This document shows, piece after piece, positions 1 to 12,623 of a DNA stretch of 64,000 nt. Made by a program: the position numbers and the translations under genes. This DNA comes from Choanephora cucurbitarum (Eukaryota; Mucoromycota; Mucoromycetes; Mucorales; Choanephoraceae). A model generated the notes under the pieces. It did no database searches and was not told where the DNA came from. It saw only the letters and a program-made list of their open reading frames with translations. Numbering within the stretch: the first letter of the stretch is position 1; each line of letters opens with the position of its first letter. The stretch lies in the NCBI GenBank assembly GCA_025331435.1, contig JAIWNI010000019.1, forward strand, positions 186,001-250,000, written 5' to 3'.

Positions 1-1987
1 CTGGAAGCACTTGTATCAACTACAACTATCAGCTACTACTGATAATTAAGTTTGGTTGTATCTCCAACCTATGACGAGTTAGACACACCTCACTCTCGAG
101 TACAAGACAGATGCCATAGTATCTTCAGGAACATGCGACGACACAATCTTGGCTCTTGTTTTTTTACCCTTAACATAGCTACTTCTATAGACATGGAAGA
201 ACAGTTAAGCCGAGCTTTGAATGCCCATCATATAGGGCCACAAAGCTGCTTTGACTATACAAGGCTGATAATGTTGATGTCCGTTGAGACCAAAAGAAAG
301 ACACAATCTCATGTTTGAATGAAATTAGCCACCAGTTTTTACTTTGATTAGTGGCTATCGACTCAGAAAGATAGAAGAAAATTCAAAAGTCTTTGCAATC
401 AATCAAGCCATCAAGCAAATAAGCTGTTAAGCCATATTGTTGCTTAGTAGGAAAGAGGTATGGAAAACCATTTCCTGCCATACCGCTGGTTACAAAGAGT
501 ATCATTGTTTATTTCCTTCATCTACAGTATATTTTAGAATGTGCTTTCTATCTATAAGAATAGAAACAGACAAATATAAAAATAAAGTCTAGAGTACACT
601 TAAACAAAGTAAGACAAAAAAAGAGAACAAGGGTGAAACTAAAGGTATTACCAGGTAAGTCATCAGCATACGAAGCCTTTTTTTTTTCGAGCACAGCACC
701 CTACAATAGTGCCAAGGAACATCAATCTTGGCTCTCAAGGCTTGACCAGATTTATTCTTGCTTTATTTATTAGGAAGAAAATAAATGCCTTTCAGCTCTT
801 TATCATTTCGAAATATAAAAGAAGATGTGCAAGGCTCTTCTTCAATCGACAAAAAAAGAGTTGTAAAACAATAATTTTACACAAATAGGATGTGTGCTAC
901 CTATCTGTTTTGGCTTGATTATTTCTCCATCTTTCTGAAATGTGCAAGCAATCCATTTTTTACTTCATCTGGATGAGAAATAAATTATTGCTCATGCTTT
1001 GTAATATACTCTATCCTTTTATAATTTACTTTTTTTTTTCTATAGTGATGATTTAGATTTGAGAAAGAAAAAAGAAGTCGCATAAACTTCTTTTTGAAAA
1101 TAAACATCTTTTCAGAAATTGAAATGGGAAAGTGATGGGAGAATGTTAAATCGGTTTGTGTAAAGCAAAAAAGCTAGCATATTATGACAATAGAAGCATG
1201 AAGGTTTCACTACAGGATGCATGTGAATCCAACTCTTTTTTTTTAAAGTTATATGATACAGTTATATCATCGAGCAAACTAGAACAAAAAGCCATGTTGC
1301 TTCTTGCTTCGAGCTGAGCCATTATGCTCTAAAGTACATGTTTAGGATATCCTTGATGACGGAAGAAGTACACATTCTGTTTTAATTTAAACTAACAACT
1401 GCGAAGAGAAAGGGTCGAGAAATCCTTCTCAGGGTAACGATGTATCATTGTAAGAGAAAGAAGAGAAGTTGTCTTCTTCTTTGCAAAGTAAGGCTTAACC
1501 GAGTCTTATAATTGTTGTCGACATTGCTTTAGTTATAGTAAAGCCTATTCTTGGCGCTGGTAATAATGCCCAAGTTAGCTGAGTTGTTTCATACACTTTC
1601 TATACATATAAAGTTATATTAGGCTTTATGCTATACGTTTTGCACATTGCTTCAGTTGTCATTTTGAGACATTAACGTATAGGTCTCAAGACGGTTTTTT
1701 ATTTGTACATCAAGAAATATAATCTACTTTTATAGATCTCAATTTCTTCCAAAAATAGATAGACATGCTGACAAAGTTAGATCGATTGAATTAAGTATTA
1801 AAGGATAAGATTATACACAAGTAAAAAGAATGTCTGCTAATAATTAATTGTAGACAATATTTTAGAGGATGAAGGCGTTTTTTTTTCCTCTTAAAGTCTA
1901 AGATGAAATGACTTCTTGAGAAAATGATGAGCCGTCCATAACTGTTTTCTGAGAAGTTATTGCTTTTGGTTTATCGTACAGGTGACA
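1..1987. other. Gene-poor stretch at window start
   Basis: No convincing gene is visible here. The longest open frame (52-318, plus) has no in-frame ATG at its 5' end and matches no family I recognise; it may be relict coding sequence. The rest is AT-rich with short A and T runs. It includes the 3' flank of the Rua1-type gene, which reads leftward into this region. Confidence 0.5.
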
Positions 1988-3910
1988 CTAGTTTGAAAAA
2001 ATAATGGCAAAACTTAGATGTATGCATCGTGACATTAAATCAGAAAGACCGCAAACCTTATGAGCATGCCGATACCACAGCATGTAGTTATTCTTTTTCT
2101 TTCCATTGCAAGCAGGAACAAAACGATGGCATTGATGACATAGTCCCTCAATCATATCACCTTTTCCCATGCGCTGTTCAATTGGTTTCATGAAAGGCTT
2201 GCCAGATACAGATGATATACCATGATAAAACTGCTTGTGATACCTGTTGTATTTGTTTATACTTAGTTCACTGCAAAAGGAAACTACCTAATTGCTTGTT
2301 TCTTTTTCTTACCAATAAGCGCTATTCTTTAATTGGAGCCATTTGCCGGGATGACAACTATCGCAATATCCTTCCTTTAAGTGGCCGGTGAATCGAACCC
2401 ATTTGGGTGTATAATAATCACCTTCATATCGTAGTTTTTGTCTACGAGGCATGGCTAGGAGACAAACTATATTAGTATCAACATGCATCATGTTTCTTTT
2501 GCGAATCTGTTGTTTACCGTCAGACAAAAAATGGCTGCTGGGAAGCATGTATTGACTAGCAGGCGTGACATTCAATGAGGCTGAATTCTCTGCTTCTGGT
2601 GTTGGTGTTGGTGAAATGCGATGAGCTGCTGGTTTATTTCGGCGTTTAGTATGACTTTCTATCAAGCTATCGGCACACAGAGAAGTACTATTAGACGTTG
2701 TGGTATAGGCGTGGATGCTTGAATGAGTGGTATAGTTGCAAGAATTGTTCGGCGTAGTAACAAGAGCTGGGCTTTTTGCGCAAGAAAAACTGTTTGAGTT
2801 GCGGGATGACTTGGTTCGCTTGCGAGGCGAGCTAAGGGAGGATTGAATCCTTTGCGGTTGCATCCAATACTGAGCTGTAGCTAATGCAGGAATAGGCTCA
2901 CTAAAGCTAGATGAAATGGAGGACATGCAGACAGTATCTTGAAGCATTTCATCGACAACGGAGCGCTTCTTTGAGCTTTTTTCAGCATATGAAGCTAAAG
3001 CAGATTCGTTTGGAAGCTTTGTAGGAACAAAAGGGACATTACAGTGAACTGACTGGTTACAACCATTAAAACTAGAGGGATTCTGGGTTGATTCGTTGGT
3101 ATGTTGCCAGGCAAACAAATAGTCAGAGGTGTAATGTGTTGGCAAAGAAGTATTGGTGTTGGGCGCTAAAAAACTGCTCGAGTCTGACATACATGTGTTC
3201 TGTTCATCAATAAAAAATGTCTTTTGTGTGTTCTCATGTTCATTGTGGGGGGACAATGGACGAACATATTTTTGGGAAAAGCGACTAATGCCTATCTGAT
3301 CAAGTGCTTCAATATCTGAATCCACAAAAGAGAAGCAGCGAGCTGAATTTGTCTGCTGATGATTGTAGAAAACCAGATTGTCATCAGTTGCTGTAGATGA
3401 TGACGGAGATGAAGCTGAGTCTGGTCCTAGTGCAATAGAGTTTTTGTTGTCGAGGATTCCTGTATTGATGGTGCTTATGCTTGCAGTGCTTTCGTTATTA
3501 TTACTGACACTTGTCAGATCGCTATAGTCAAACAGAACTTTTTTTTGTAAAGGAAGCATAGAAATAGAAGCACAATGAATAGCATCAGGAAAGAAATTGA
3601 TTAGGTCACTAAAACATGCATGATTCAAAATAAACTTACAATTAATATCTTGATTGCATTCATTGAACTCTTGCTTTGCCCAATGTGATGACATGTTCTC
3701 GCTTGTAATAGTTCTTTGAGGAGAAGATGTGCCTGTACGCTGTACATAACTAAACTCGGTCTTGGATTGAGGTAATACTTTCAAATCTGTATACAGTTTC
3801 TGTCCTTGATTAAAGCAAACTTCGGCTGGTATAAAAGAATTGTTGAAAACATCTGATGTCTGGTATTTATCGTAGCTGCTTTGAATAGGTAGTGTTGTAA
3901 GAGAAGACAT
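1988..3910 (-). CDS. Transcription regulator with Rua1-type C-terminal domain
   Basis: Two exons, 3910-2313 and 2243-1988, joined over a 69-nt intron, give about 617 residues. The first 470 residues are Ser/Thr/Asn-rich and look disordered. The C-terminal 135 or so hold the conserved fungal domain named after Ustilago Rua1. Visible landmarks are MPRRQKLRYEGDYYTPKWVR, a GYCDSC pair, W-Y-H-K-Q-F-Y-H-G-I-S across the splice site, and GLCHQCHRF followed by LWYRHAHK. The spaced Cys and His residues suggest metal-supported folding. The acceptor at 2244 was chosen because it keeps the tryptophan and restores the family motif. The domain is known from fungal transcription regulators. The target genes cannot be read from the sequence. 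The last 20 or so residues after RHAHK are less certain and might hide another intron. Confidence 0.8.
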
Positions 3911-6900
3911 AGTTGCGAGATATTCTAAGAAAACATATATAAGTCAGTTAGTCAGCCTGAACTCTGATTTTTTTTATGTTTGATTGAGTTGGACAGAAAC
4001 TTTACAATTTTTCTTCTATCACTTGTCGTTTTTTAATGGTGAACTGGTTCAAAAAGTCCTTTTTTAAGGTACAAAAGAAACAAAAGCAAGAAAATAGAGA
4101 AGCAAAATGAAAAGAAAGTTTACAACAAAGTTTAATTGATAAAGCAATGGTTATAAAACCCGGCTAGTGTGACTATAGCATGTTAGTTTTTTTTGTTAGG
4201 AGACACGAGAAAAGAGTAGATTCAAATCGTGCTATCCTCGTTATCCTCAGTTGAATTGTACTAGGGTCAGCTGGTTTACAATGAAGAGACATAGTTCAAA
4301 TGAACTTTAATTTTCAACGAATAAGGCACCTATACAGGCGACATGAAAGTGTATTTTTATGTGACTTATTGGAGTCCATTGTCATCTAGCCGAAAGCGGC
4401 TGTTATATTGCCGAAATAAGCTGTTAGTACCTTTCGCATATAAGGATTTGTATTCTATACACAAAGGTACTTTTCGCACTCTCCCTCCTTGATAGCAATT
4501 ATTTTTTTTTGATGGCTGATAAAAAAAAAGGGTTTGTTTTTTCCAACAAAGTCAGTACGACAACTATCGTCAGTAAAATAGTCATTTTCGTTCCATCAAA
4601 CGGTCCCGGTAACCTAGTCGGCTAATGCGATATATATTTTCTAAAAAGAAAAAAAAAACGACAAACGTCACTCAGGGAGAAAGAAAAAAGTTTCATGGTC
4701 AACCATGTTGTTGTTTGTGAATAACTTACTTCTGGTAATCACTAACAGTACAGCAGAAGGGGTACAGACATCTAATACTTGTATGATGCATGGAAGTTAC
4801 ACATATACTTTCTTATATGTAAATTACTCACAAAACGAGATAAAACAATTATTTTTGTCTTCTCATCGTTTTAGACTCTTTCAATTTATTGCGGTGTTTC
4901 TGACGGACCAGAAGACGAACATTAAAAATAAGGGACAAGGAACGGAACAAAACTAGTAGAAAGCCAGAAACGTGCGAATCGCATGCATAGGCTCAACATA
5001 AGATCCTTGATATTCTACGAGCAGTCAAGTATGTCAAAGACTAAGGTCTAGTCTTGTGTAAAATGAATAAGACAGTATGTTTTATTTAAAGTCAACTTTG
5101 TCATCTCTCAGCCTATTTTGTAAAGTGATGCGAAAAGACAATCAAATGTATTGTTTAAAATTAAAAACTTTAATGGTTCCTTTTGTTGATCTGCGCAGAC
5201 ATTTTTTGACACCTTTTATGCCAAAAAAGATATAAACAGTGAAAAGATTTGATTCACAGTTATTTACTAAACTGTGGACTATACTGAGTGCAGGGGGGAG
5301 GGAGGACATTTAGAGTAAATATTGAGGTTACCTAAGAATACCTTGGTGTTGTACAAAAGCACAGACAAAAAAATGAATCTATTCAATCTGTAGAACCTTG
5401 ACATGCGTCTTTCAAGTGGGCTGATGATGAAGTTTTGTCTGCATTAAGAAGGAGACGCTGGTGACAAACGTCTCAAGCTTGCTTCGGCTCCATCCGTACT
5501 ATATCTATTGGTCAGAGAAATCCTCTATTAAACAAAGAATAGCTTTATTTCATCGCATTATCAAACACTATCTTCATTCCTAGCTAATAAGAAGTAGCGA
5601 GAAACCGATATATTGAACTCTGGAAGCACAAAAAGAAATAGGGGATTAAAAGAGGTTGATCTAGTCTAGTATTTCAAAACCAATACAATTAGCTCTAAAA
5701 AAAGTCTCCACTCTATTTTATGCTGATGCAATAGCATAAGCTAGTATTTCAGTCAATGTTGCATAAGAGAAATTGATAGAGTTACCTTTCGCGACAATCT
5801 CTATCAGACTTAACAGCTGTAAGCTAGCTTGAATGCTTCTCCCAAAAAAAAAGATGAATATATATCTGTTTTCTATTTCTCAACAACTGCCAAGTCATGC
5901 AGTCAAAGACAGGAAGATGATTGAAAGTAAAACAGATGATTCCTTGGCCGTTTTTCTTTCTGGCCAACAATTGCAGATAATTGTTGAATAACTTTCTGCT
6001 TTTGTCTTTATTCTTTTCCTGATCTCAAAATAAGGTTTGGGTAGCTAAAAAAGAACATTGCGTGATGAGCTCATTTTCGGGTCTAGACGAATTAATTACT
6101 ATAATTTCTTAATTGATAAGTTGACAAAGAGAAAGAGAGTCGACCAAGAAGTCTCTCCTTGTAATAGTTTGGTGATCAACACAAGATAGTTGGTTATTAT
6201 ATTTAGCAAGTATTGTAGAGAATTATGTAAGAGATGTTTCATCCAGTAGAGGTTGATTTTGTCCTATACCAATTAGGCAGATAGTCTAAAAAGATAAAGT
6301 TGACCGAAGAAAACCAAAAAGAAAGAGCATTATCAAGCCCTTATGGGATTGAATGCAAGAACAAAAAAGGATAGCGAAATGCATAAGATAGGTACCACGA
6401 TAGTTATGCGTTTATTGTCTTTATCAAGATTAGTCTAGAAAATGTGTTTTGGATAATTACACTGATTTGCAGCCACAATAATTTTTGGCCCCATGATTGC
6501 CAAAGCCAGAAATATGCTTGTACTCGCTGTGCCTCGTAGTCTCGATTTCAAATGTGTTGTCGAATCACAAAGAGTTCTAAAAATATTTCTGGTGAACTAA
6601 TCGAGAGATGGAGATACTCCTGGACCATGACCTGATAAAAGAAAAATGTCTATATATTGCTGAAAATCCACGTAACTTTATTGGGGGATGTCGAAACGTC
6701 CAGTCAAATACCAACGGTACATCCCTTTGTAGCACACAAAAATGACCCATGAAATATCTTGATTAAGCACTGGCCATGTTACTTTTGCTCCTTAGCTTTT
6801 CTTACAACAACATCCTTCCAGTGATTTAACTTTTTTGAGTTTGAGTACTTCAACTACATATGTCTGATTTTATCTTTCTCCTCGATAATGCAAGTTCTAC

Positions 6901-8068
6901 AGCAGTCGCTTGATTTGAGAGTATCTATGTTCCTAAAAAATGCGATTGTAAATTGATCGCACTCTTACATCAGGCATTCTCAAATCGGGAGGCTACTACA
7001 ATTGCTATCATCATCACATTTGTCGATAAATAGGCCTTATGCAGTCGACAGATACCAAAACCAAGTCCTCGAAAGCAGACAGCCAAGCAATGAACTATAG
7101 CTACAATAAAAAAAGTGCTCAGCCGACTATCTTCTTTCTGCTGTAGGTAAACAGTTACTACTAATGTCTTCTGACAATAATTTTGTCATAGGTGAAATGA
7201 TTGTTTAAAAGTTTTTTTTTAATAGTTCTTCAGCTGAAGCTGAAGTTCTCGTTTGAACTCCCATGATCTCTTGCGATAGACTCTTGCTATGACCTGAAAG
7301 AGCAAGAAAGAAACCAAGATTCAAGGAATGTATTCTGGTAAAAGGCTATTGATTATTCTTCGAATCACATCCTTTTTCTTTGAACATTGGGTTCTTTTAT
7401 AGAGTTAGCTTGCTTGATTTTTTATAAATGGCTAGCTTCGAGAAGTTGGATAAAATTACCTTATGGAAATAAATGTTCTGAACGTCAGATAATGTCTTCA
7501 AAGGTTATGAAAATAAGAGCCGTTTTTTCGAAATTTGAAAAAGAGAACTCGGTTCAATAAGTTAGGTAATTATAATGAAATCAGGATATGCTTTTGGCTT
7601 CTTGAGTTTAGATCCAATCCAACAGAAAGTGACAGACTGTTTACAGAAATGAGCAAGAGCTGCTTATTTACACCTCAAATTAAATGTATCATGTAAGATA
7701 CATCCGATGTCCGCAACTAATTCTAGAGAACTTGTTTCGACAGCAATAACAATCTTTTATTCATGATCACTGGCAGGTAGAGTGGTCTTCAAAAGGGCTG
7801 CGTTGTTTAGGCTAGCTCTTTATTTCTTTTAGTGCAGCCTCAAAAATGAACGGGAGATCTGCTAAAATGAGAGTGAAATCATTAAAAGGTCTAACTTATA
7901 AAGCAAAAGCATCCTCTTAGTTTTGGCTCTCATTGGTCAGTATTTTTCATGCTTCGTAACACAGTTATCATCCTAAAAAATTCGCCTTTTTCCCGCATTA
8001 AAATACCTTTTTTCTCCTTTATCTTTTTTCTTCCTCTTTCTTTCTTTCTCGTTTTATCTTTGTATATT
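3911..8068. other. 4.1-kb gene-poor intergenic region
   Basis: No gene can be supported between the start of the Rua1-type gene and the glycerol kinase start. One 83-codon frame (4705-4956, plus) is hydrophobic at its start but has no family resemblance. There are short imperfect palindromes, for example around 7231-7246 (TTCAGCTGAAGCTGAA), and scattered poly-A and poly-T tracts. This may be long regulatory sequence or decayed repeats. I see no tRNA or intact transposon in it. Confidence 0.45.
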
Positions 8069-9748
8069 ATGACTGATTCGCCCAAAAGAGAATTTATTGG
8101 TGCTATTGATCAAGGCACTACTTCATCCCGATTTTTGTTGTTTGATCAGAAGGGAAAGTTAATCACTTTTCACCAAGTAGAATTACCACAATCGCAACCC
8201 CAACAAGGGTAAGAAAACACACTAAAAAACACGTCATCGTACTATCAGCTTATTGTATTCATAGTTGGCTGGAGCACGATCCGCTTGATATACTTGCTAC
8301 AGTAACAGAATGTATCGATAAGACACTAAAGCGATTTGAGTTGATGGGTTATGAGATTCGAGACATCAAAGCTATTGGTGTCACAAATCAACGTGAATCA
8401 GCTGTTGCTTGGAACAAAAAAACTGGAGAACCACTTCGTAATACAATTGTTTGGAGTGATGTCCGAACTGATGATATTGTGCGCGAATATAAGCAAAAGG
8501 AAAATGCATCTATTGTTCAACAAAAGACTGGTCTTGACATTACTTCTTACTTTACTGCTGTCAAATATCGTTGGATGTTGGACAATGATGAGAATGTGAA
8601 GAAAGCCTTGGAAGAAGACAACGTCTGCTTTGGTACAGTTGATAGTTGGTTGATCTATAAGTTGAGTGGAGGCAAGGCTCATGTGACAGATGTCACAAAT
8701 GCTAGCCGAACGCTTTTGATGAATTTGGACACATTGAAATGGGATCCAGAGTTGTTGTCTTTCTTTGATATACCAGAGCATCTTTTACCCAAACTATGCT
8801 CATCCTCTCAGATCTATGGCCATGTTGATTTGAATGACTGTGAACTGAATGGAATCCCCATCGCTGGCTGTTTGGGTGATCAGCAAGCTGCTTTGTTAGG
8901 TCAAAAATGTTTTGAGAAAGGTGAAGCTAAGTGTACTTTTGGTACAGGTGCTTTCATGTTATTTAACACTGGAGATAAACCTGTGGTCTCTTCACATGGT
9001 CTGATTACTACCGTGGCTTTTCAGCTAGGCGAAAAAGCTAAAGCTACTTATGCTCTTGAGGGTTCTATGGCTGTTGCTGGTTCTTCATTAAGATGGCTTA
9101 GAGACAATTTACGCTTGATTAACACGATGGAAGAAGTGAGCGAATTAGGTAATGTATTACGAAACTCTTTGATCCTTTTACTGGTACTTTAAACTGATTT
9201 GATGTATGATATTAGCGGAGCATGTTCCTAATACAGGAGGTGTCGTTTTTGTTACTGCTTTTGGTGGCCTCTATGCACCCTATTGGCGTGAAGATGCTCG
9301 TGGTACCATGGTAGGTCTTACAAGCTACAGTACCAAATATCACCTAGCCCGCGCTACTTTAGAGTCTATGTCTTTCCAAGCCCGTGCAATCTTGCAGTCT
9401 ATGAACCAAGATGCAGGCGTGCCATTGAAGAAGCTAAAGGTGGATGGCGGTGTTTCCAACTCTAACATTGCTATGCAAATCCAAGCAGACTTATTGGGTA
9501 TTGAAGTAGACCGACCTTCTATGCGCGAAACTACTGCATTTGGTACAGCCATTGCTGCTGGTCTTGCTGTTGGCTTGTGGAAAGATGTGCATGACTTGGA
9601 CAATGTAAATAGCGAAGATATCACTACTTTTACTCCCAGTTTGTTAGAATCGGAAAGAGAAGAGAAATATGGCGTATGGAAAAAGGCTGTCGAGGCTTCA
9701 CTCAATTGGACTGAAGACGTAGAGGATGTAAGCGATGAAGATGAATAG
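8069..9748 (+). CDS. GUT1: Glycerol kinase
   Basis: Exons 8069-8208, 8265-9148 and 9216-9748 give 518 residues, the usual length for the FGGY kinase family. The enzyme phosphorylates glycerol to sn-glycerol-3-phosphate with ATP, the first step of glycerol use. Seen in the sequence: the N-terminal AIDQGTTSSRF phosphate loop, GVTNQRES, the GCLGDQQAAL segment, GEAKCTFGTGAFML, the GSMAVAGSSLRWLRDNL signature, and KLKVDGGVSNSN near the adenine pocket. Start at 8069 fits the family. An in-frame ATG at 7949 would add 40 mostly hydrophobic residues read from a pyrimidine-rich leader. The C-terminus is acidic. The gene ends 145 bp from the convergent SEC18 stop. Confidence 0.95.
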
Positions 9749-9892
9749 ATCAAAAGAACAAGATTGAGTCTTTAAACAATAGAACCACGTATATGTATAT
9801 TTAGAAAATAAATACTGTCTTTTCGCCTTTACAAAAAAATACTTTATACATAAAATGGCGAGAGAGAAAAAAAGGATGTATTCAAAAGACGT

Positions 9893-12431
9893 TTAAAGAG
9901 CCAAAATAGCGTTGACAAACTTGTCCACTTTGTTTTCATCTTGTCTTGCCATTTCAATAATCATCAGTAACTTCTTAACACCGATAGTCAGTTTATGATC
10001 CATGTTGGCTTGACTAAGAAGAGAAAGAGCTCTTTCTCTTTCAGCATCTTCAAATAACTCCAATTGTTGCAATACAATATCAACACTCTCTAGAGAAGTA
10101 ATGGTAGGCACATAGATCTCTGCAGAAAATTCACTTATCATGTCCATTTGATCCAAAATCTGGCGCTGTGTAGTTGTGGCAAGGATCAAAAGACGACGAT
10201 CCTTTGGTGGCTTCTTCTTGAGGAGTACCATCAAAGCTTGCAAGACGCTGTTAGAGAAACGAGGACCAATAGGTACATAATCTACATAGAATATAGACTC
10301 AGTATAATCCCCCAACACCATTCTTAATCATCTTACCTAATAAACGTTCAATAGCATCGATCACAATGACACTGACAGGTGATTTGTAAGAATCATTGAA
10401 GATCTTGTTGATTTCGTTGACTTTAGCACTTTCGCTCATACCGACCATGCTTTCGGGTGAAATGAGTTTGATGAAGGGGAAATCACTCTTCATAGCAATA
10501 GTGGCAGCTAAAGCGGTCTTACCACTACCAGCTGCACCTGTCAACAAAACACTGACTAAGGGTGTACGGCTAGATTGACGGACTTGGTCTACATAAAGGC
10601 GACCATCTTCTAAAATCTGGTCTATTGAGGGACTGAAGGGAATGATATGATTCTGAACACACTGTTGTAATTCGGCTTCAGATACACCAAAAGCGGGTTG
10701 AACTTCCTTTAGAGCATTCAAGAAATCGTCCATGCAGACCTTCATGTTCTCTACATCTGCAGAGATACCTGCCATTGTACCAACTTTGATGTGACGACTA
10801 AAAGCATAAGATGAAGCAGCTTTCACTACACCGGAAATCTCAGCACCACTGTAATTCTTTGTTAGTTCGGCCAAATCATCCAAATTGACATCGTCATCTA
10901 AAACATCATTTGTTCTCATTTTGCCAGTGTGAATTTTGAGAATCTGATGACGACCCTTCTCGTCAGGCAGACCGATTTCCATGTGAACTTCAAGACGACC
11001 AGGACGCAAAAGAGCTTCATCGATCATATCCTTTCTGTTTGTCATACCAATAATCAAAATGTTGTTCAATTGTTCAACACCATCCATCTAACAGAATAAA
11101 ATTAACAAAAGACTTCAAGGATCTACATAATCAATAAACTTACCTTGGCCAACAACTGATTAACGACTGAATCACCTACACCTGTGTTATCACTACGACT
11201 ACCACGAGACTTACAAATGGCATCCAATTCATCAAAAATGATAATATGCAATCCAGATTCTTCACCCTTGGAACGATATTCTTCTTCTGCATCGGCAAAT
11301 AATTTACGGACATTTTCCTCAGATTGGCCCACGAACTTGGACAATACTTCAGGGCCACTAACCACCTTGGGTTCCTTGGCATTCAACATCTTACCAATTT
11401 GACGGGCCATTAAGGTTTTACCTGTACCAGGAGGACCATACAACAAGATACCTTTGACATGCTGAACACCCAGCTTTTCAACTAGGGCAGGGGGAAAGAT
11501 ACGAGAAGCAAAAGCACGACGGAAAATAGCATTGAATTCATCATCTAAACCACCAATACCAAGATCTTCAAACTGGAAGTCAGGTTTGATCAATGCCTTT
11601 GCAGCCATACTATCTTGCCGAGTTAGAACTCTTTTTCTACCTTGTTTTGTAGAGTTTCATTCTGAACTTACGCCTTCTTTTTAGATTGCTTCAAGTTCAG
11701 GAACGAGCCTTCTACCTTTGTAAATTCGATATTAGTTTCACGCATTAGAATACCACGAATGGCATCTCTAGGCTTTTCTTGACGAGCATCTACTTCGCCG
11801 CGCTTCAGGACATTTAAGTCGACAACATCAAGTTCTCTAACAGTAGCTCTGAACTTGACACCGTGATATTCAAATACAAAGAATTGACCCTTAGTGAACA
11901 TTTGGCTATGAAAGTTCTGATAAAACATACACTTTTAGTAGACAAAGAACAATCTTAAAGTCGTATGCATATATTTACCACAGAGAATGCTTGAGCGAGG
12001 TCTTCTTCCTTAAACTCATCAGGCAAACGGTTGCTTCTCTGAAAGAAGTCGAGATCCATTTTCAAGCTACCCAAATAAATGTCCATACCTTCTGAATGAA
12101 TATCAAAAGGATCCACTGTAACACGTTGTCCGATAGAAAATGACGCCCAACGACGATGAGTACCGTTAATACCTATTTGATTCTTTTGTATACTTCTGTC
12201 AACTCTGTATGCATAGAAGATGGGTCAGATGAAGCATTAGGAAAGAGATGTTAGTCTTGCTTACCTAACAGAGAATACGAACTCGCGAGCGACAATCACA
12301 TAATGAACTTTAGGATCAATCAGGCCTGGGGCAATATAAGCATAGTTGCTTAAAGCAGCTGAGTCACTTGGACACTGAACTACTTCGAAAAGCCCTTGGT
12401 CAAGCTCATCAGAACGAGGATAGTTCATCAT
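9893..12431 (-). CDS. SEC18: Sec18/NSF vesicle-fusion AAA ATPase
   Basis: Six exons (12431-12265, 12204-11979, 11916-11672, 11609-11144, 11087-10337, 10281-9893) give 747 residues, matching NSF/Sec18. This cytosolic hexameric ATPase disassembles SNARE complexes together with alpha-SNAP so that membranes can fuse again. The N-domain covers about residues 1-210. D1 has GPPGTGKT near residue 271 and IIIFDELDA near 336, with [15 protein letters not shown] reading across the exon 4/5 join. D2 has GAAGSGKT near 550 and a degenerate Walker [12 protein letters not shown], as is usual for the structural D2 ring. All introns keep frame. It is head to head with the Tps2-like gene and convergent with GUT1. 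Confidence 0.95.
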
Positions 12432-12623
12432 ATTAATTTACAGAACTAGAAAAAGGAGCATTGAAATTTGGTAATGCGCTAACTCAGAACATCAAGGTCC
12501 TCATCTGATGTTGAAACCCGTCAGGACTGACGACATTTTGGGTGACACAAACAGGAAGCATAAAAAGAAAAGAAGACCCTTTGTTTTCCTTCGCTTTTTT
12601 CCTTTTTTTAGGTTTACTTGCTT
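12432..12623. promoter_or_regulatory. Divergent promoter, SEC18 / Tps2-like gene
   Basis: This 192-bp spacer separates the two start codons on opposite strands, so it must hold both promoters. The plus-strand side ends in a T/C-rich tract just before the Tps2-like ATG. No specific factor site was identified. Confidence 0.5.

Noticed and set aside
2380..2400. tRNA B-box-like sequence (GGTTCGATTC on the minus strand)
   Set aside because: It lies inside the conserved coding sequence of the Rua1-type domain and has no partner A box or cloverleaf around it.
4705..4956. 83-codon plus-strand frame with a hydrophobic start
   Set aside because: No family resemblance, no flanking exons, and it lies in AT-rich intergenic DNA.
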